Below the pieces are notes generated by a model. The model ran no database searches, was not told where the DNA came from, and saw only the letters and a program-made list of their open reading frames with translations. Positions 1 to 6,636 of a stretch of 9,459 nt of DNA are shown here, one piece after another (the stretch's first letter is position 1; each line of letters begins with the position of its first letter). The position numbers and the translations under genes were made by a program. Source of the stretch: an uncultured bacterium (lineage in GTDB: Bacteria; Calescibacteriota; Calescibacteriia; Calescibacteriales; Calescibacteriaceae); contig CALHPK010000029.1 in NCBI GenBank assembly GCA_938036315.1, positions 1 through 9,459 of the forward strand, given 5' to 3'.

Positions 1-704
1 TCTTTCAAAAGAGCTATAGCTGTTTCTTTTTTAAATTTAAAGCTAAAAAGGTTATAAACGGATAAATTTTTGACATAAAAGTAGATGTATCCCAAGGCTA
101 AAATAAAGCTGTCAAATACAAACGCAATTGCAAAGGCAATAAGAGGTGCATTGTAGATTATTAAAGCAATTTTAAACAAGCTACCCCCAAAAAGTGAGAG
201 ACTATTTGCAAGAGCTATATATTTACCCATTACCTTTGCCTGAAAATACATATCTATGACATTAAAAGCTTGGAATATTGTACCTGATGCAATGATAAAA
301 ATGAGTAAATTTGTATAAAAATCGTTAGATGTAAAGTTAATAGCAATTGCTATCACAGCAAGCGTAGCCAAGGCTCCCATAACTTTTAGCCAAAAGCTAG
401 TGCCCAAAAGCTCATCCCTTCTACCTTCATCCTTTACAAGCTCCCGCACTACGATTCCATCAAGCCCAAGGGTTGCAATAGCACCAAAAAGCGCCACAAA
501 ACTTTGGGCATAGCTTAAAAGTCCGAATTTTTCAGGTCCCAAATACCTTGCCACCCACACACTAACAAAAAGGCTTACCACAATGCGAAAGACTTTTTCC
601 GCAAAAAGCCAAGAAGTGTTGGTAAAGTAACGAATAAAGCCCTGATGACTTAGCAAATGTTGAATTTTTAATGTTAAGTGTTGAATTGAGTTATTTTTGA
701 ACAT
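1..704 (-). CDS. Wzx-type polysaccharide flippase (oligosaccharide transporter), partial
   Basis: This is the N-terminal 234 residues of a multi-pass inner-membrane protein of the MOP/RfbX flippase family, which moves undecaprenyl-linked oligosaccharide units across the membrane for O-antigen or capsule assembly. The frame is open to the left window edge, so the C-terminal part is missing. It starts at ATG 702-704. Residues 51-69 read VARYLGPEKFGLLSYAQSF, followed by LGLDGIVVREL at 79-89; both are hallmarks of this family. Hydrophobic helices alternate with short basic loops throughout. No good Shine-Dalgarno sequence precedes the ATG, and the stop of a small upstream frame overlaps it by 14 bases, so translational coupling is possible. 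The Arg codons are mixed (CGT, CGC and CGG besides AGA/AGG), unlike the AGA-rich genes to the right, which may hint at transfer, as is common for such clusters. The family call is firm; the exported sugar cannot be told. Confidence 0.9.
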   Translation of the reverse strand, partial: MFKNNSIQHLTLKIQHLLSHQGFIRYFTNTSWLFAEKVFRIVVSLFVSVWVARYLGPEKFGLLSYAQSFVALFGAIATLGLDGIVVRELVKDEGRRDELLGTSFWLKVMGALATLAVIAIAINFTSNDFYTNLLIFIIASGTIFQAFNVIDMYFQAKVMGKYIALANSLSLFGGSLFKIALIIYNAPLIAFAIAFVFDSFILALGYIYFYVKNLSVYNLFSFKFKKETAIALLK

Positions 705-862
705 TGTTTTTGCAGGTTTTGCTCTTCTGTGTAGTTTTCACACTGGTTAATAGCTTAATTATTTCATCTATCTGACTTCTTAACTCCGTAATTTTTTCAT
801 CATCATGTTTATGTCTCTTCCCGAGCCCATACTTATATTCCTCTTTTTATCTTAGATTCCAT
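691..862 (-). pseudogene. small coiled-coil ORF broken by a one-base frameshift
   Basis: An ATG at 862 (minus strand), with a GAGGAG about 11 bases upstream, opens MESKIK and then hits a stop after nine codons. If one A of the five-A run just after ATG GAA TCT AAG AT is dropped, the frame continues to the stop at 691-693. The restored product has about 56 residues and includes EEYKYGLGKRHKHDDEK and a heptad-like stretch ITELRSQIDEIIKLL. The composition (charged, helical, no stops for 50 codons) looks coding, but the downstream frame has no ATG, GTG or TTG early enough to start alone. It ends inside the start of the flippase gene, so the two would be one transcript. I do not recognise the family. 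It may be a decayed gene, an assembly error, a programmed frameshift or chance. Confidence 0.35.
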
Positions 863-976
863 ATTTTAGTTCTCTCCTCAGAACTCTAAAGCTAATATAG
901 GTTATAAAGCTTATGGATATAGATTGTAGAAGAATTGGGTATAAAACCCTACGGAGTAGTAAAAATCTGTATAAAA

Positions 977-993
977 TTTTACCAGTGGTAAAA
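977..993. promoter_or_regulatory. perfect 17-bp palindrome, candidate operator
   Basis: The sequence TTTTACCAGTGGTAAAA has two 8-base arms around a single central base. Arms with an ACCA/TGGT core are typical of sites bound by dimeric helix-turn-helix repressors such as the GntR class, but this is only resemblance. It lies about 115 bases upstream of the small minus-strand ORF and about 230 bases upstream of folBK. No regulator gene is present in the window. Confidence 0.35.
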
Positions 994-1060
994 ATATAGG
1001 AAGATAGGGGATATATTTCTTCACATATTGAGGATAAACTGCTTTTACCGCCGACAAAAC

Positions 1061-1093
1061 CTTCAGTACAAGCCAATAACTTCAGTACAAGCC
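1061..1093. repeat. two-copy direct repeat, 14 bases, period 19
   Basis: The 14-mer CTTCAGTACAAGCC occurs at 1061-1074 and again, identical, at 1080-1093, separated by AATAA. Only two copies are present and no further copies were noticed in the window. It may be a slippage duplication or a pair of binding half-sites. It lies in the gap upstream of folBK. Confidence 0.6.
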
Positions 1094-1222
1094 CATAGCT
1101 CCGGAATACATATACTGCAAAAAATAAAAGTAAGAAGTTAGAAATTTCTTTACATTGCAGCTAAGTTTGACAATTTGGGAAAAAGAGAATTTCGAGAGCA
1201 AGACGGATAAAAATAATGGAGA

Positions 1223-2074
1223 ATGGAGGACTTGATAAAAATTGATGATCTGCTTTTAAGATGCATAGTGGGAATAAACGAGTGGGAAAAGAGGGAAAAG
1301 CAAGATATCGTGATATCTGTTACGCTAGCTGGCGATTTCAAGAGAGCCGGAAGAACAGACGATATCAAAGATACGGTAGATTACAAAGCTCTAAAGAAAG
1401 AGATCATAGATCTTGTGGAAAATAATACTTTTTCACTTATTGAAAAAATAGCATACGAGATTGCCGAAATTTGCATAGTAAAATCTGGTGTGAAAAGAGT
1501 CGAGATAAAAGTCGATAAACCCGGAGCACTCCGGTTTGCCAGAAATGTCTCCGTACTGATCCGTAGGGAATGGTCGGATGTGATTTTAGGAATCGGATCA
1601 AATATAAAACCAGAAGAGAATATACCGTTGGCATTAGAACTTCTAAAAAGAATCAAAGGAGTAGAATTTGAAAAAGTAACAAAATTTTATGAAACTCTGC
1701 CCATAGATCAGCATGGAAATGTAGATAGGACTCAGCCAAATTTCCTGAATGGAGCAGTTAAAATAAGAAGCTACCTTAGTTACGAAGAATTACTTGCCAA
1801 CCTTGAGAATATCGAGGTTAAGCTCGGTAGGATTAAAAAGGAAGGAGGAAAATTTTCTCCACGACAGATAGATCTAGATATTCTCGTCTGGATAAATTCT
1901 TCCGGTAAAGTAACCTATGTTCATCATGATTTATTTTCAAAGGACTTTATCCCTGGGATGATTTATCCCCTGCTCGATAGATGCCCTGTAGAGCTTATGG
2001 ATTTTATATATCTGAAGAAAGATCGAATAAATAACTTTAAGGTGTCCACACTTACACTACAGCAGGAGTCCTAA
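1223..2074 (+). CDS. folBK: bifunctional dihydroneopterin aldolase / HPPK (FolB-FolK fusion)
   Basis: A 283-residue cytoplasmic fusion for two consecutive folate steps: cleavage of dihydroneopterin to 6-hydroxymethyl-dihydropterin, then its pyrophosphorylation with ATP. The FolB domain (about 1-117) keeps the active-site set in register with characterised aldolases: Glu22, Tyr54, Glu74 and Lys99 in KPGA. The FolK domain (about 118-283) opens with ILGIGSN, has QPNFLNGAV at 171-179, and carries the HPPK signature SPRQIDLDIL with the Mg-binding pair Asp217/Asp219; Arg203 and Arg214 match the conserved loop arginines. A stop at 1214 fixes the start to ATG 1223; GGAG at 1218-1221 is very close to it, so initiation may be weak, or may occur at TTG 1232 behind GGAGG. 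FolB/FolK fusions are known, for example in Streptococcus pneumoniae. Fifty-five bases separate it from the surface-protein gene downstream, to which it has no obvious functional link. Confidence 0.93.
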   Translation: MEDLIKIDDLLLRCIVGINEWEKREKQDIVISVTLAGDFKRAGRTDDIKDTVDYKALKKEIIDLVENNTFSLIEKIAYEIAEICIVKSGVKRVEIKVDKPGALRFARNVSVLIRREWSDVILGIGSNIKPEENIPLALELLKRIKGVEFEKVTKFYETLPIDQHGNVDRTQPNFLNGAVKIRSYLSYEELLANLENIEVKLGRIKKEGGKFSPRQIDLDILVWINSSGKVTYVHHDLFSKDFIPGMIYPLLDRCPVELMDFIYLKKDRINNFKVSTLTLQQES

Positions 2075-2129
2075 TGTGAATTGAACGTTAATAATAAAAA
2101 GGAATTTGTTTCCGATTTAAAATGTTTCT

Positions 2130-5100
2130 ATGTCGGTTGGATTATCATTATTAACTTTTACTATAATTTTAGGGTTTTCTCCTGAGACATCGTTTGTTTC
2201 GAAGACTGGGGATCAAAAGAGGGTTTCTGTGACAGCATTTGGAGGAAGGTTTATAGCGGTAGCAGAAGATTCAAACTGCGGTAAGCCAGAAAAACACATA
2301 TGCTTTTATAGTGGAGGAAGCGAGGAGCTGGCCGATGATTCGCCCGTATCAACAGCATATCCAGGAGTAAGTGTTGATTCTTCAGGAAATATATATCTGG
2401 TTTACTCAGCAGCTCGAGAGAAAGATCCAGAAACTAACACAATATCATGGGATATATACTTTAGAAAAAAGTCAGGGAATATATGGTCTGTGTCAAAGAG
2501 AATAAATTCAACAAGACCGGACGATCAGTGTAAACTTGCAGGAGATCAAATAAGACCCAGCATAGCGGTGACAAGTTCCGGTATTTATGTGGTTTGGCAG
2601 AGTATTGAGTCAACCGGAAGAAGTTTCATATGCTTTACTTATTCGCCGGATTTCGGCATAACATGGAGTCGTAATAAAAGGCTTTTTGAGGGATATACTC
2701 CTTCGATAGCAGTTTCTGGATCAGAGATCTACATAGTGTTTTCAGATATAAACTCTAATGTTCTTTTCGCAAGATCAGAAGATGGCGGGAATACTTTCAC
2801 AGTCAGAGCTGAACCTATTTTTACTGCATCAGGAAGAATCCCTGATCTGGCTTACCCATCCATAGCAATAACTCCTTCAGGTGTTCTAATAGCTGTCTGG
2901 CAAGCTAAAGCCATAAAGGGCTTTTCATCTGATATAGATATATTCATCTCAATGTCAAAAAACAAAGGTCAATCGTGGAGTTCTCCGAGAAATTTAGACT
3001 TACCCGGGGATCAGGTTAACCCATCGGTTGTGTTTTCAGGAGGTATATTCGTCTTTTATTCTACCATAAAATCTGTTCAGCTCGGGCATGATATATACTA
3101 TGTTGAATCAAGAGGAAGCGTGGTTGCTTCGGTAGGGGAGAATTCTCCAGTAGGGATATTAAGTGTAGCTTCGGGCTCAGAAAACATAACCGTCTTTCAG
3201 ATGAAGCTCACAGCCACGGAAGATATAGGATTCTGTGAGGTCAAAACAATAAAAGTCAGGGCTATCGGAACTATGAATGATCCTCAGGATATCATAAAAG
3301 TTCGGGCTTACCTTGATTCTGATATGGATGGGGTGGTCTCTCCTGCAGATACACTTATTGGTGAAGGAGTGTTTGCCGAGGATGACGGCTATGCCATATT
3401 GCCTGTGAACTTAACCTTATCGACTGAGCCGAGATATGTTATAGTTACAGTAACTCTGTCAAAGCCAATCCCAAGAGGGAAAACTTTTAACCTTCAAATA
3501 AATCCTCCTTCGGATATTCTGGCATATGCTGAAGGAACAGGAGTGGGGGTTCCTGTTGAAGGTTCCGTAATTTCTGGAAGACAAATCTCAATATCAAATA
3601 ATTTACCTGTTGCGGTTGCGAGCGCTAATCCTTCATCTGTTCTTGAAAACTCAGGTGTGGAAGTTCTTCTGGATGCTTCCAACTCCTATGATCCGGATGG
3701 AGATCAGATTTTATTTACGTGGCAACAGCTCTCGGGTCCTCCAGTTTCACTTGTGGGATCTGGATCTCAAGTCAAATTTACTGCTCCGTCATCTGTTACT
3801 CGAAATGAAAATTTAGTTTTCAGAGTTACGGTTTCAGATTCTTTCGGAGGTAGCGCAACAACTCAGGTTTCGGTCCTTGTCATTGATACTTTGAATGAAC
3901 CACCAGTGGCTGTCCCACGGATCAGGATTGCAGGGAATCTCTTCGCAGGACCGGTTGATCTTGAGGAAGGTACTGTAGTTGTTCTGGATGCATCGGAGAG
4001 CTATGATCCAAATGGTGATAAGTTGTTCTACTTTTGGAATCAGGTTGGTGGGACCTATGTCAATTTGGTGAATCCAGCTGGAGTAACCTCATATTTTGTA
4101 GCTCCCCCCGTCATCTGTGCTCAGTCGGAGACTTTGACATTTAATCTATCTGTGAGAGATCAAAAAGGTGCTGTTTCATCTTCAAGCATTACAGTAAGGA
4201 TTCTTAATACTCGGAATGATCCTCCAAGTGCTAAATTCGTACCGACTCCTAACATCGGTCAAGCTCCACTGCAAGTTACTTTCGATGCTGGAGCTTCTTA
4301 TGATTGTGACGGGAATATAATAAGCTATGCTTGGGACTTTGGAGATGGAACCCAGATTACAACATCGAACCCTGTTGTTGTTCATAACTTTTACACCCCG
4401 GGTGAATACCTAGTTAAGCTTAGGGTTCTCGACAATAGCGGGAACTTTTCGGAGTTTCTGACTCCGGTTACGGTCTTAGCATCGGTACCTACTTTATTTA
4501 TTTTTCCGGTAAAGTTGACAGATGAGTTGTCATATGGTGTTTTTCGTAATGTGGTCAAAATCAGATTTACAAATATCTCTGCCGAGACTATAGTTATCAA
4601 TTCAGTGAAGCTTGATTTAGCTGGAGTTCCGGATGCAGATTTTGAGATCTTACTTGATGTAAATTCTGATGGTATAGGAGATTTCAGTTTGTACTCCTTT
4701 TCTCTTAAGGGATCTTCTGGGAGTTTTGTTATACCTTTGAATCTGACACTGCAGGGTGGTAAGGCTTCTGATGTTATAATAAGGTTGAAACCTTTACCTA
4801 TTTCTGATATACCTGTAAATTACTCTTTAGTCTTATCTTCTGTTAATGCAAGAAGTTCTTTTTCAGGAGTTGATGTAGTTTTGGTCGGAGCTTCCCTTCC
4901 GTGGAGTTCTGAATTTTCTCTGAAAAAGTCAGCCTTAATATTCTTGACTCCATCTACTTTTGCTGTTTTGAGAGGAGGTGGAGTTATACCATTTTCGGTA
5001 GATGTTATAGGACTTGGGGCTTCATTTACTATAAATTCTCTCCAACTTTCATATGATCCAACAAAGATAGAAAGGGTAAGTGTTTTTGAGGACTCAAATT

Positions 5101-5588
5101 CCAATGGAAATTATGATGCTGGTGAAAGAATTTTGGCGGATTTGAGAGGAGAGCAGGTTTTTTCTCTAAATTTAGCAATTGAGAAAAGCGGGAGAAAAAG
5201 GATTGGATTTCTGGCATATCCTTCTGCATCTACAGGAGGTTCTTCACAATCTGCAGGAAACCTTTCAAGCCTTGCACTTGCCAGCGGGGCAGTTGTTTTG
5301 GTTGCATTTCTGATACCAGTGTTCAGAAGAAAAGAGATTTTTATAATTTCTGCTTTAGTCTTTATTATTATTGGATCGTGCGCAAACAAACCCGGGACAG
5401 GGAAGATTCCAGAAAAAGAGTTTCCAGGTGGTATGACTCAGTATCCCACTGATCTGACTCAGCAGATACCGACCGAGCTTCAATTTATGAAGACTACTGT
5501 ATTTTACATAACAGGTGCATCTGTTGTCTCTTCCTCTCCATCATTTGAAGTAATAGGGTTACCTCTTCAGGTTCAGCTGTTCTACTGA
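2130..5588 (+). CDS. large exported protein: Asp-box repeats, PKD/Ig-like domains, C-terminal anchor
   Basis: A 1152-residue surface or secreted protein of unknown function. Residues 1-18 are a hydrophobic signal-like segment with no basic n-region. Asp-box motifs (S-x-D-x-G-x-T-W) occur at 172-179, 216-223 and 276-283, with a degenerate one near 112-119, suggesting a BNR/sialidase-like beta-propeller; no sialidase FRIP motif is seen. An EF-hand-like loop, DSDMDGVVSPAD, lies at 396-407, with similar loops at 843-851 and 988-999. Three PKD/cadherin-like domains follow at about 493-588, 592-697 and 700-785; the last has the canonical WDFGDG at 735-740. A Ser/Gly linker, a membrane helix (1045-1065) and RRK (1066-1068) form a sorting-type anchor, but the frame continues into a second hydrophobic segment and Cys1084. 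The domains suggest adhesion or glycan binding, which is inference. ATG 2130 is the first possible start in this frame and has no close Shine-Dalgarno sequence; a frameshift near 2119-2122 may hide the true N-terminus. Confidence 0.85.
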   Translation: MSVGLSLLTFTIILGFSPETSFVSKTGDQKRVSVTAFGGRFIAVAEDSNCGKPEKHICFYSGGSEELADDSPVSTAYPGVSVDSSGNIYLVYSAAREKDPETNTISWDIYFRKKSGNIWSVSKRINSTRPDDQCKLAGDQIRPSIAVTSSGIYVVWQSIESTGRSFICFTYSPDFGITWSRNKRLFEGYTPSIAVSGSEIYIVFSDINSNVLFARSEDGGNTFTVRAEPIFTASGRIPDLAYPSIAITPSGVLIAVWQAKAIKGFSSDIDIFISMSKNKGQSWSSPRNLDLPGDQVNPSVVFSGGIFVFYSTIKSVQLGHDIYYVESRGSVVASVGENSPVGILSVASGSENITVFQMKLTATEDIGFCEVKTIKVRAIGTMNDPQDIIKVRAYLDSDMDGVVSPADTLIGEGVFAEDDGYAILPVNLTLSTEPRYVIVTVTLSKPIPRGKTFNLQINPPSDILAYAEGTGVGVPVEGSVISGRQISISNNLPVAVASANPSSVLENSGVEVLLDASNSYDPDGDQILFTWQQLSGPPVSLVGSGSQVKFTAPSSVTRNENLVFRVTVSDSFGGSATTQVSVLVIDTLNEPPVAVPRIRIAGNLFAGPVDLEEGTVVVLDASESYDPNGDKLFYFWNQVGGTYVNLVNPAGVTSYFVAPPVICAQSETLTFNLSVRDQKGAVSSSSITVRILNTRNDPPSAKFVPTPNIGQAPLQVTFDAGASYDCDGNIISYAWDFGDGTQITTSNPVVVHNFYTPGEYLVKLRVLDNSGNFSEFLTPVTVLASVPTLFIFPVKLTDELSYGVFRNVVKIRFTNISAETIVINSVKLDLAGVPDADFEILLDVNSDGIGDFSLYSFSLKGSSGSFVIPLNLTLQGGKASDVIIRLKPLPISDIPVNYSLVLSSVNARSSFSGVDVVLVGASLPWSSEFSLKKSALIFLTPSTFAVLRGGGVIPFSVDVIGLGASFTINSLQLSYDPTKIERVSVFEDSNSNGNYDAGERILADLRGEQVFSLNLAIEKSGRKRIGFLAYPSASTGGSSQSAGNLSSLALASGAVVLVAFLIPVFRRKEIFIISALVFIIIGSCANKPGTGKIPEKEFPGGMTQYPTDLTQQIPTELQFMKTTVFYITGASVVSSSPSFEVIGLPLQVQLFY
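5319..5588 (+). other. possible internal lipoprotein gene in frame with the surface protein
   Basis: From an in-frame GTG at 5319, the tail of the surface protein reads as a stand-alone 89-residue lipoprotein: n-region FRRKE, hydrophobic IFIISALVFII, then the lipobox IGSC with the cysteine at residue 1084 of the long frame, followed by ANKPGTGK and about 60 polar residues. No Shine-Dalgarno sequence precedes the GTG, so separate translation is unproven. It may instead be the relic of a neighbouring lipoprotein gene fused to the anchor, or a membrane hairpin. Confidence 0.3.
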
Positions 5589-5637
5589 TGACTGATTTCT
5601 CTTGTTTAATTTTTCTTTCTCATCTTTTCGGATCTGA

Positions 5638-5685
5638 TTTCTGAAGTGGGAGTTTCACTCTCTTTCTGAAGTGGGAACTTCACTC
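5638..5685 (+). repeat. tandem 23-bp repeats with internal dyads
   Basis: Two 23-base copies (5638-5660 and 5663-5685) differ at two positions and have a period of 25. The second contains the perfect dyad TGAAGTGGGAACTTCA (5667-5682): 6-base arms and a GGGA loop. The first has TGAAGTGGGAGTTTCA (5642-5657), which still pairs if G-U pairs are allowed. They lie after the surface-protein stop and about 45 bases upstream of a TATAAT. No U-run follows, so they are not ordinary intrinsic terminators; tandem regulator sites or RNA hairpins are both possible. Confidence 0.6.
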
Positions 5686-5707
5686 TTGGAATTTCCTTAT
5701 TTATTAT

Positions 5708-5736
5708 TTATTTTAAAAACGGTTCCGGTGTATAAT
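5708..5736 (+). promoter_or_regulatory. sigma70-type promoter for the crotonase-suhB pair
   Basis: A perfect -10 box, TATAAT, lies at 5731-5736. At a 17-base spacing the -35 position is TTATTT (5708-5713), a weak match to TTGACA, so an activator could be needed; the tandem dyads just upstream are well placed for that. Transcription would start near 5743. Confidence 0.55.
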
Positions 5737-5770
5737 AAATCTATCCTGAAATCTGTAGAGAGAATATTAC

Positions 5771-5810
5771 GGAGTAAATATTTTTGAATTTGCGATTAAA
5801 AAAGTGGTAG
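5771..5810 (+). promoter_or_regulatory. Shine-Dalgarno GGAG with possible 8-codon leader peptide
   Basis: GGAG at 5771-5774 is the only clear ribosome-binding signal between the promoter and the crotonase gene. Nine bases after it, TTG at 5784 opens an out-of-frame peptide, MNLRLKKW, ending at TAG 5808-5810, which overlaps the in-frame GTG at 5804. Alternatively ATT at 5780, five bases from GGAG and in frame with the crotonase, could be a rare start. Either arrangement would make initiation unusual. Confidence 0.3.
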
Positions 5811-5833
5811 GTAGAAGATTTTATAGATCTGCT

Positions 5834-6631
5834 ATGGCTGAGGCTGTTATTTATGAAGAGTTAGATGATGGAAGGATAGCAAAGATCACATTCAATAAAG
5901 CGGATAGGAGAAATCTTATGGATCCGGAAATTGTTGAGGGGTTTGTATCTGCTGTAGATAGGGTTATAGCTTCAAAGACTTTAAGATGTGTTATAATAAC
6001 TGGGAGTGGTAATTCTTTTTGCGCGGGGGCTGACTTTTCTACTTTGCAGAAATTTGCTGCCGAATCCGGATACACCGGTCCAGCTGCGATACGTGAAGGA
6101 ATAATGAGATTCTATAATTCGTTTATGAAGGTACTTGAAATCGAACCCCCTGTTATAGCGTCAATAAATGGCTATGCTATAGGTGGAGGGCTCGCATTAG
6201 CTCTTTTGTGCGATATAAGAATAGCATCTCAGAGCGCTAAATTATCCGCAAATTTTGCAAAGGTTGGTATACATCCGGGAATGGGAATAACCTATTCGCT
6301 CCCAAGATTAGTTGGGCTTGAAAGAGCTATGGAGCTTCTTTTCACGGGAAGATTTGTCTCAGCTGAAGAAGCCGAAAAAATAGGGCTTATCTTAAAGTGT
6401 GTCCCAGATGAAAAACTTGGCGAAGAAACCCTGAACCTGGCCAGAGCGATATCTGATAACGCTCCTTATGTTGTCAAGCTGTCAAAAAAGCTTATAAAAA
6501 GAGAGTTTTATGTGAAAGCTCACTCTGAAGTAGAATCATTCGCTCAGGCTATATGTGGGCAAATGGAGGATGCTGTTGAAGGGATCAAGGCCTTTTTCGA
6601 AAAAAGAAAACCTAACTTCAAAGGAAGATAA
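5834..6631 (+). CDS. enoyl-CoA hydratase/isomerase (crotonase) family protein, atypical active site
   Basis: A 265-residue crotonase-fold protein that should act on an acyl-CoA thioester. FCAGADF (62-68) and INGYAIGGGLALALLCD (111-127) supply the oxyanion-hole backbone amides, and HPGMG at 147-151 with SLPRLVG after it is the following family motif. The two catalytic glutamates of classical enoyl-CoA hydratase (Glu144 and Glu164 in the rat enzyme) align with Ala121 and Phe141. Hydratase activity is therefore doubtful; isomerase, hydrolase or another crotonase reaction is possible. I chose ATG 5834 because family members begin about there. In-frame GTG 5804 would add ten residues, and neither start has a good Shine-Dalgarno sequence; the nearest GGAG points to 5780-5784. 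A TATAAT promoter lies about 100 bases upstream, and an IMPase-family gene follows after five bases, forming an operon. No other beta-oxidation gene is nearby. Confidence 0.88.
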   Translation: MAEAVIYEELDDGRIAKITFNKADRRNLMDPEIVEGFVSAVDRVIASKTLRCVIITGSGNSFCAGADFSTLQKFAAESGYTGPAAIREGIMRFYNSFMKVLEIEPPVIASINGYAIGGGLALALLCDIRIASQSAKLSANFAKVGIHPGMGITYSLPRLVGLERAMELLFTGRFVSAEEAEKIGLILKCVPDEKLGEETLNLARAISDNAPYVVKLSKKLIKREFYVKAHSEVESFAQAICGQMEDAVEGIKAFFEKRKPNFKGR

Positions 6632-6636
6632 TCAAA

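Larger units (their letters stand above)
863..1222. other. intergenic region between divergent flippase and folBK transcription units
   Basis: These 360 bases hold no convincing gene. A 74-codon minus-strand open frame crosses the region, but its composition is unlike a protein and it has no start signal. Two structures stand out and are listed separately: a perfect 17-bp palindrome (977-993) and a 14-base direct repeat (1061-1093). A perfect TTGACA lies at 1167-1172 ahead of folBK, but no acceptable -10 box sits 16-18 bases downstream. Both divergent units presumably take their promoters from this region. Confidence 0.5.

Noticed and set aside
852-1076. Minus-strand open frame of 74 codons ending at the small coiled-coil ORF
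   Set aside because: No Shine-Dalgarno sequence, low-complexity hydrophobic composition unlike a family protein, and it spans the palindrome and one copy of the direct repeat. I treat it as chance.
1167-1200. Perfect TTGACA ahead of folBK as a promoter
   Set aside because: No acceptable -10 hexamer lies 16-18 bases downstream, so a promoter cannot be supported from the sequence alone.
5589-5700. Intrinsic terminator after the surface-protein gene
   Set aside because: The dyads at 5642-5682 are short (6 bp) and are not followed by a U-run, so termination is not well supported.
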